This document shows positions 59,162-64,000 of a DNA stretch of 64,000 nucleotides, piece by piece. The stretch spans positions 1-64,000 of the forward strand of contig NZ_BOMW01000023.1 in assembly GCF_016862395.1 (NCBI RefSeq), given 5' to 3'. Position numbers and translations under genes: made by a program. This DNA comes from Actinoplanes siamensis. GTDB lineage: Bacteria > Actinomycetota > Actinomycetes > Mycobacteriales > Micromonosporaceae. The notes below the pieces were generated by a model. The model worked only from the letters and a program-made list of their open reading frames with translations, did not search any database and was not told where the DNA came from. How positions within the stretch are numbered: the first letter of the stretch is position 1; every line of letters begins with the position of its first letter.

Positions 59162-59431
59162 ATGCGGAAGATGAGCACCGTCCGGGAGGTCACCGGCTGG
59201 CGTTCCCCGACCGCTTGCGGCGGCACCGCCCCATCCGCGAGAGCGGTAGAACATTCCGGTGGCCTACACCCGGCACGAGGGCACCGGTCCTGCCGTTTCC
59301 GAGATCCGGTCGATTCTGGCCGGACTGGAGTTGCTCGCCCTGATCGGCACGCCGTTCCGGTGGGGCCGCAACCACCGGCCTGTCCGACTTTCCGCGCTGG
59401 CAGGTGCAATCGCGGAAATCGCCCTGCGTAG
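59162..59431 (+). CDS. Possible 89-residue ORF with strong SD, function unknown
   Basis: GGAGG at 59150-59154 lies seven bases before ATG 59162 (MRKMSTVREVTGWRSPTACG). The first 24 codons have the genome's G/C third-position bias, but the rest of the frame does not, whereas another frame (from GTG 59259, VAYTRHEGTGPAVSEIRSIL) becomes coding-like there. This could be a frameshifted gene or a short peptide with overlapping noise. The first residues contain one Cys and many Thr/Gly; no family was recognised. Confidence 0.35.
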   Translation: MRKMSTVREVTGWRSPTACGGTAPSARAVEHSGGLHPARGHRSCRFRDPVDSGRTGVARPDRHAVPVGPQPPACPTFRAGRCNRGNRPA

Positions 59432-59716
59432 CAGGCCACCCCGTCGGACGCTATTGGTACAGCCACGGTGGGCAAGAGCAGTAACCGGGGCATGCCGATG
59501 GCGGTCACCGCAGCTGCCCGGGGGTTCATCCGAGCGCGGCGAAAGCATCCGCAGAGCCGCGGCGCTCGGATGGGTCCGTGCGCGAGTCGGCGCACGGCTG
59601 CCTGGAAACGGCAGCTTTCTCCTCACCCCATGGCGGCGGATCGGTGCCCGGTCAGGGCGGTCCCGAATCCGTTCACGACCCAGTTTTCGCCAGTCCTCAG
59701 CAGAAAGGAACTCCAC

Positions 59717-59974
59717 ATGCGTCTCCGCGGAACGATCGTCGGTTTTGGCGTCGGCGTTGCATTCGCCGTGGGCGGCTTCGTTGCGCCCGGCGTCGCGCAC
59801 GCCAGCACAGTCTCGAACGAGGTGCTGGCCGCACCGGCTCCAGGCAAGTTCTACGACGACTTCCTGAAAGAGAAAGCCTGCCGCGACACCGGTGACTGGC
59901 TTGTTCTGACCGGACAGTACAAATATTACATTTGCGAGTGGAGCTCCCCCTACTGGAACCTCTACGTCGCCTAG
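59717..59974 (+). CDS. Small secreted protein (85 aa)
   Basis: It has a signal peptide (MRLRGTIVGFGVGVAFAVGG, cleavage near AHASTV) and a mature part of about 55 residues rich in aromatic residues with two Cys (KACRDTG, YYICEWSS), probably one disulfide. AAAGGA precedes the ATG at 59717. No family was recognised. It resembles many short exported actinomycete proteins of unknown role. It appears monocistronic. Confidence 0.65.
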   Translation: MRLRGTIVGFGVGVAFAVGGFVAPGVAHASTVSNEVLAAPAPGKFYDDFLKEKACRDTGDWLVLTGQYKYYICEWSSPYWNLYVA

Positions 59975-60027
59975 TGATCCACCCAGGTCCGTACCTTTAC
60001 TGACAGAAGCGACGTGACGGCTCCGGT

Positions 60028-60195
60028 CTACACGCGGGTCCGCGCGTCGACGTCGTCTTCGGCCGCCGCGTCGCCTGCGGTGTCCAGGGCCCGGTAGCGG
60101 GTGGAGCGGCCGACACCCAGGCGCCGGGCGATCGCGGTGACCGAGTCGCCGCGGGCCTGCCGCGAGACACGGCGATCAGCTACGAGAACGTACGG
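60028..60195 (-). pseudogene. Relic of a resolvase/invertase C-terminal HTH
   Basis: Minus-strand reading gives RQARGDSVTAIARRLGVGRS then TRYRALDTAGDAAAEDD and a stop. S-V-T-A-I-A-R-x-L-G-V-x-R-S-T-x-Y-R-A-L is the DNA-binding HTH at the end of Hin/Tn3-type serine recombinases. The catalytic domain is absent and no recombination sites or inverted ends were recognised. It is the only trace of a mobile-element protein in the window. Confidence 0.65.
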
Positions 60196-60263
60196 TGCAG
60201 TCAGAAGGGTGTCGATGTCGGCAGTCACGAGCAGACAACGACACTCTTCCCTGCGTACTACAG

Positions 60264-61745
60264 CTAGATCCAGCGGTTGCCGAGCCACATCCGGGAGAAC
60301 CACGAGTCGTACGGGATCAGTTCGCCTGTGAAAATGGGATGGAAATAGGCGAAACACAGAGCCACCAGCGCCACATAGACCCCGGCGACCAGCGTCCCGG
60401 CCAGCCGGCCGCGCGGGGAGGCGATCAACGCGCCCAGCACGTGGACCACCGCGAGGATCAGGAACGGCAGGGCCGGCAGGGCGTAGAACGAGAACATCGT
60501 GCGGTGGTCCGCCACAGCGAAATAGAACCACGGGAGCAGCCCGGCCGCCGCCCCGGTCAGGATCGTGTAGGCGCGCCAGTCCCGGCGCGCGATCGCCAGC
60601 CACAGCAGCGTCACCAGAGCGGGCAGGAAGGACCACCACAGAAGGGGCGTCCCGAGCAGCAGGATCTCCCGGATGCAGCTCGGCGCCCCGCAGCCGGAGC
60701 CGGGATCGTCCGGCCAGTAGAACGCCACCGGCCGGCCGATCAGCAACCACTGCCACGGCCACGACTGATAGTTGTGCGACTTGGTCAGCCCGGCATGGAA
60801 CCCGTAGGCGCCCTGGTGGTAGTGCAACAGATTGAGCAGCGCCCCGAGGATCGGCGGCTCGCTCATCCCGTTCTGCGCGCGGTAGTGCCGGTCCCACCCG
60901 GTGTCGGTGAGGAACCATCCGGTCCAGGTCGCCAGGTAGAGGACGACGCTCAGCACGACGCTCAGCAGCCCCCAGCCCAGGTCACCGGCAAGGCCGCCGG
61001 TGAATCCGGCGGAGCGGCGGGCGTAAACGCGCCAGACGACGGTCAGCGCGCCGAAGAACGGCAGGAAGAACAGCGCGCTCCACTTCACCCCGCAGGCCAG
61101 CCCGAACATGACGCCCGCCACCAGCAGCCACCACGGCACGATCCGCGGGGTGGACCCGCTCCCCACGGCGCGCAGCAGACGGCGCCGGTAATGGTCGCGG
61201 TCGAGCACCATGGCGGCGAACGTGGCCAGCACGAACAGCCCGAGGAAGATGTCCAGCAGCGATGTCCGGGAGAGGACGAACTGAAAACCGTCCAGGGTCA
61301 TCAACATGCCCGCCGTCCCGGCCAGCACCACCGAATGGAACATCCGGTACGCGACCCGGATCAGGATCAGCACCATCAACGTGCCGGCCACCGCGGCCGT
61401 GAACCGCCATCCCAGCTCGTTGTTGCCGAAGATCTTCTCGCCGGCCGCGATCAGCCATTTCCCGAGCGGCGGGTGCACGACGTACCCGGCGGAGTCGCTC
61501 TTCTCGTCCCATTCGACGCCGTGCCGCAGCATGTCCCAGGCGTCGGTCGGGTAGTAGACCTCGTCGAAGACGTAGCCCTCGGCCTCGGTGATCCGCTCCA
61601 GGCGCAGGACCGCGGCGAGCGCCGTGACGACCACGGTGACCAGCCAGGAGTACGGGTCGAGCCAGTTCTCCAGCGTCGCCAACCGCCGCCGCACGATATG
61701 GGGAACACTGGGCCGCCCCGCCGATTCGGTGACCACCGTCGTCAT
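60264..61745 (-). CDS. Dolichyl-phosphate-mannose-protein mannosyltransferase (PMT family)
   Basis: A 493-residue GT-C enzyme with about eleven membrane helices that O-mannosylates exported proteins. The essential acidic loop FDEVYYPTDAWDML follows the first helix (about 60-73); VHPPLGKWLIAAGEKIFGNN and LGWRFTAAVAGTLMVLI are signature segments of the bacterial Pmt; GLTKSHNYQSWPWQWLLIGR and the terminal PYDSWFSRMWLGNRW are also conserved. Actinobacterial Pmt works with the Sec machinery and a polyprenyl-phosphate-mannose donor. ATG 61745. No operon partner. Confidence 0.94.
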   Translation of the reverse strand: MTTVVTESAGRPSVPHIVRRRLATLENWLDPYSWLVTVVVTALAAVLRLERITEAEGYVFDEVYYPTDAWDMLRHGVEWDEKSDSAGYVVHPPLGKWLIAAGEKIFGNNELGWRFTAAVAGTLMVLILIRVAYRMFHSVVLAGTAGMLMTLDGFQFVLSRTSLLDIFLGLFVLATFAAMVLDRDHYRRRLLRAVGSGSTPRIVPWWLLVAGVMFGLACGVKWSALFFLPFFGALTVVWRVYARRSAGFTGGLAGDLGWGLLSVVLSVVLYLATWTGWFLTDTGWDRHYRAQNGMSEPPILGALLNLLHYHQGAYGFHAGLTKSHNYQSWPWQWLLIGRPVAFYWPDDPGSGCGAPSCIREILLLGTPLLWWSFLPALVTLLWLAIARRDWRAYTILTGAAAGLLPWFYFAVADHRTMFSFYALPALPFLILAVVHVLGALIASPRGRLAGTLVAGVYVALVALCFAYFHPIFTGELIPYDSWFSRMWLGNRWI

Positions 61746-61869
61746 TCGGGGGATCTTAGAGATTCAGCCTTTTCAGTACGACGCGGGGCCCGGCCGCCGC
61801 CCGCGAGATCCGCCGGGTCCCCACGGTCCGCGCCGCCGAGCATCCGCGCGCCCGTCCGCCGGCCGGACC

Positions 61870-62805
61870 CTACCGGCGGCGGAGGTGCCCGACGGTCTTC
61901 CACACCCCGTGCTGGACCAGCAGGGTCAGCACCCCGCCCAGGACGATCGCGGCCAGGTTGATGACCAGTTGCAGGGCGGATCCGACGGCCTCGTCGTGGG
62001 CGCCGTAGGTGAGCGCCACCGCCACGTTCGCCGCCGCCGGGACCGTGGTCACCGAGATCAGGACGCCGACCAGGGTGCCCGCCTTGGCCGAGGTCAGCGA
62101 CAGGATGCCAGCCACCCCGCCGAGGAAGCCGACCACCCAGGACAGCGCGTCGGGCTGCCAGATGAAGTCGGTGAGCGGCCGGTCGGCCATCAGCATCGAC
62201 CGTTGCACCAGGCCCGCCGCGGTCAACAGCCGGACCGCGCCGACGGTGACCAGCATGCCCACTCCGAACCCGACGGCCAGGGCCAGCGCCGACGCCCGGA
62301 CCAGCGGGAGCTTGCGCTGCACCAGGCCCACGCAGAGCGCCGCGAGCGGGCCGAACTCGGGGCCCACCACCATCGACCCGACGATCAGGATCGGCTGGTC
62401 GAGCAGCACCCCGATGGCGGCGATGATCAGGGCGACGCTCATGAACGCCAGGAAGGACGCCGACAGCGCGGTCTCCTCGCCGGTCTGGTGCTCGATCTCG
62501 TGCCAGACGACCGCGTCCACGCCGAGGCCGGGCACGTGCCGCGCGGCCTGGTCGGCGGCGGCCGACATGGTGGCGTCGACCCGTTCGACGACGATCGCGC
62601 CGTCCCGGTCGAGCCCGAGTTTCCGGAGCCGGTCCAGCACGGCGCTGGCGCCCTCCCGGACGACGTCGAACTCGAAGACGTCCCCGGCCGGCCGCAGCGC
62701 CACGCCGGGCTGCATCGTCAGGTGCGTGACCGCGGCGTCGCCGGCCAGCGCCTCCCGGACCTGCTCGGCGACCGGCGTGGGCGCGATCACCCGTACGTGC
62801 AGCAT
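61870..62805 (-). CDS. DUF389 / TIGR00341 family membrane protein
   Basis: A 311-residue protein. The soluble N-terminal domain (about 1-105) has ferredoxin-like beta-alpha-beta units; about six membrane helices follow. ASFLAFMSVALIIAAIGVLL, ILIVGSMVVGPEFGPLAALC and GFLGGVAGILSLTSAKAGTL are hallmarks of the DUF389 family. Its function is not established. It lies upstream in the same direction as the mannosyltransferase but 124 bp away, and downstream of ktrA by 51 bp, so it may be transcribed with the potassium genes. Start ATG 62805. Confidence 0.88.
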   Translation of the reverse strand: MLHVRVIAPTPVAEQVREALAGDAAVTHLTMQPGVALRPAGDVFEFDVVREGASAVLDRLRKLGLDRDGAIVVERVDATMSAAADQAARHVPGLGVDAVVWHEIEHQTGEETALSASFLAFMSVALIIAAIGVLLDQPILIVGSMVVGPEFGPLAALCVGLVQRKLPLVRASALALAVGFGVGMLVTVGAVRLLTAAGLVQRSMLMADRPLTDFIWQPDALSWVVGFLGGVAGILSLTSAKAGTLVGVLISVTTVPAAANVAVALTYGAHDEAVGSALQLVINLAAIVLGGVLTLLVQHGVWKTVGHLRRR

Positions 62806-62856
62806 CCCCCGACCCCTCCCCCTCGGTTCACCGGATCGTAGATCCCGCCGGCGCCC

Positions 62857-63525
62857 TCAGTTGGCGGCGGCGTAGGCCTCCACCTTGGCGGTGTCGCCAG
62901 CCACGATCAGCACGCAGCCCTCCGGGACGACGGTCTGCGGGGTGGCGTAGTGGAAGTCCTCGCCGGGGCGTTTGGTGCCGACCACGGTGACGCCCCACTT
63001 GCTGCGCAGGCCCAGATCCTGCAGGGTGCGGCCGGCCGCGCCGCGCGGGGCGCGCACCTTGGCGATGGCGAACCCGTCGTCGAACTCGATGTAGTCGAGC
63101 ATCCGGCCGGTGATCAGGTGCGCGACCCGCTCGCCCATGTCGGTCTCCGGGAAGACGACGTGGTGGGCGCCGACCGAGCGCAGGATCTTCCCGTGTTTCA
63201 CGCTGGTGGCCTTGGCCCAGATCTCCGGCACGCCCAGTTCGGTGAGCGTGAGCACGGTCAGCACGCTGGTCTCCAGGTTGGTGCCGATGCCCACGACCGC
63301 ACGCGGGAACTCGTGGACGCCGATCTGGCGCAGGGCGTCCTCGTCCGTGGCGTCGACCTCGACGACGTGGGTGAGACGATCCGACCAGTCCTGGACGATC
63401 CGCTCGTCGGTGTCGATGCCCAGCACCTCGTAGCCGAGGTCGAGCAGGGACGCGGCGACCTGGCCGCCGAACCGGCCCAGGCCGATCACCACGACGTTGT
63501 CGTTCTGTTGAGCGTTCTCAGCCAA
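62857..63525 (-). CDS. Potassium uptake regulatory subunit KtrA/TrkA type (RCK)
   Basis: A 222-residue peripheral subunit gating a K+ channel. The RCK_N domain starts NVVVIGLGRFGGQVAASLLD (GxGxxG nucleotide loop) with IDTDERIVQDWSDRLTHVVE, VVGIGTNLETSVLTVLTL; the RCK_C domain covers about 140-220. It binds NAD(H) or ATP/ADP and c-di-AMP-type ligands in known members. Its ATG overlaps the stop of the channel gene by eight bases, so the two are co-translated. Confidence 0.93.
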   Translation of the reverse strand: MAENAQQNDNVVVIGLGRFGGQVAASLLDLGYEVLGIDTDERIVQDWSDRLTHVVEVDATDEDALRQIGVHEFPRAVVGIGTNLETSVLTVLTLTELGVPEIWAKATSVKHGKILRSVGAHHVVFPETDMGERVAHLITGRMLDYIEFDDGFAIAKVRAPRGAAGRTLQDLGLRSKWGVTVVGTKRPGEDFHYATPQTVVPEGCVLIVAGDTAKVEAYAAAN

Positions 63526-64000
63526 CGAGGGGCCTCTCTTCTGGGTAGCGGTAGAGCCGGCGGCGGGTGTTCAGGGCGATCGCGGTGCCCACCGTGATCG
63601 TGCCGACGCGGCCCACGTACATCAGGATGACCAGCAGGACCTGCGCGGACGGCGGCAGGTTCGCGGTGACGCCGGTGGTCAGGCCGACCGTGGCGAACGC
63701 CGAGGTGACCTCGAACAGGGCCTTGTCGAACGGGACGTCGTCGGTCAGCGCGTCCAGCAGCAGGGTGCCGGCGGCGACCAGGGCGACGCCGAGCAGGGCC
63801 ACCGTGACGGCCTGCCGCTGCGTCTCCTCGGCGATCCGCCGGTGGTGGATGACGACGTCCGGTTCGCCGCGCAGTTCGGCCCAGATCACGTACGCCAGCA
63901 GTAAGAAGGTGGTGATCTTGATGCCGCCGGCCGTGCTGGCGCTTCCGCCGCCGATGAACATCAGTCCGGTGGTCACCGCGGTGGTCTCGCTGTTCATCTT
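63518..64000 (-). CDS. Potassium channel subunit KtrB/TrkH type (3' part; 5' beyond window)
   Basis: The last 160 residues of a K+ translocating subunit. SETTAVTTGLMFIGGGSAST then AGGIKITTFLLLAYVIWAEL contains the final pore-loop filter sequence GGGSASTAGGIKITT, and ALFEVTSAFATVGLTTGVTA the fourth pore loop with its Gly. It ends RRRLYRYPEERPLVG. It is incomplete at the window edge. The overlap with ktrA and the gene order ktrB-ktrA are standard for Ktr systems. Confidence 0.92.
   Translation of the reverse strand, partial: KMNSETTAVTTGLMFIGGGSASTAGGIKITTFLLLAYVIWAELRGEPDVVIHHRRIAEETQRQAVTVALLGVALVAAGTLLLDALTDDVPFDKALFEVTSAFATVGLTTGVTANLPPSAQVLLVILMYVGRVGTITVGTAIALNTRRRLYRYPEERPLVG

Noticed and set aside
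55959..59174. 1071-residue plus-strand frame opposite the AfsR-type gene
   Set aside because: Antisense shadow with no domain; the minus strand has BTAD, STAND and TPR motifs.
60028..60195. Intact insertion sequence or integrase
   Set aside because: Only the C-terminal HTH remains; no catalytic domain, terminal inverted repeats or target duplication could be found.
60195..61961. 588-residue plus-strand frame opposite the mannosyltransferase
   Set aside because: Gln/Arg/His-rich shadow of a membrane-protein gene.
1..64000. tRNA, rRNA, riboswitch or replication origin
   Set aside because: No cloverleaf with CCA-region features, rRNA-like sequence, known riboswitch core or DnaA-box cluster was noticed by eye; a covariance-model search was not possible.

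Overview
The window is high-GC actinobacterial DNA, most likely from the Micromonosporaceae (an Actinoplanes-like genome). This is inferred from the strong G/C third-position bias, frequent GTG/TTG starts, and families typical of soil actinomycetes: an AfsR/SARP regulator, GAF-ANTAR, a SigB/F-type sigma factor, a macrolide glycosyltransferase and many secreted hydrolases. No rRNA, tRNA, CRISPR array or intact insertion sequence was seen. The species was not identified.

Layout. 1-2.8 kb: FAD oxidoreductase, a 29-codon ORF and an ALDH7-type aldehyde dehydrogenase in one tight operon. 2.9-5.6 kb: an NrtR-like Nudix regulator divergent from an SPFH protein and an NAD-kinase homologue, with a perfect inverted repeat between them. 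5.7-11.7 kb: RICIN lectin, M15 peptidase, a Tat/lipoprotein polyamine-binding protein, GNAT-YnfA pair and SMP-30 enzyme, interspersed with gene relics. 11.7-16.4 kb: a hypothetical gene divergent from a 1348-residue adenylyl cyclase of soluble-AC architecture. 16.5-26.3 kb: DyP peroxidase, L,D-transpeptidase, a small Cys peptide-DsbA-TetR operon, M6 peptidase, hemerythrin and an XRE-FCD regulator. 26.5-34.8 kb: M28 and M4 peptidases, Usp, sigma factor, GAF-ANTAR protein and release factor 3. 34.8-43.9 kb: GH31 glucosidase, a decayed tract, a secreted protein, a two-component system and a MGT/TetR resistance pair. 44-51 kb: LigD-type ligase, OsmC, an LPMO with a CebR-type operator, NhaA, a TRIC-like channel and an aldo/keto reductase. 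51-59 kb: a TIR-TM-coiled-coil-WD40 protein followed by a SLOG-like protein, convergent with an AfsR-type regulator. 60-64 kb: protein mannosyltransferase, DUF389 protein and a KtrA/KtrB potassium uptake pair running off the end.

Functional themes are polymer degradation (M4, M6, M28, M15, GH31, AA10), envelope work (L,D-transpeptidase, PMT), stress and ion homeostasis (SigB/F-like, Usp, OsmC, DyP, hemerythrin, NhaA, Ktr), and nucleotide signalling (cyclase, NAD-linked module, TIR/SLOG pair). A second theme is decay: at least ten gene relics (GNAT, two MDR dehydrogenases, class IV aminotransferase, GGDEF, alpha/beta hydrolase, MmpS-like, PrsW, NmrA-like, recombinase HTH) lie between intact genes.

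The strongest candidates for an undescribed system are the TIR-WD40/SLOG pair (52.0-55.9 kb), the Nudix-SPFH-NAD-kinase module with its palindromic operator (2.9-5.6 kb), and the apparently leaderless Cys-peptide/DsbA/TetR operon (21.0-22.5 kb). All functions are predicted from reading the sequence; no searches were run.
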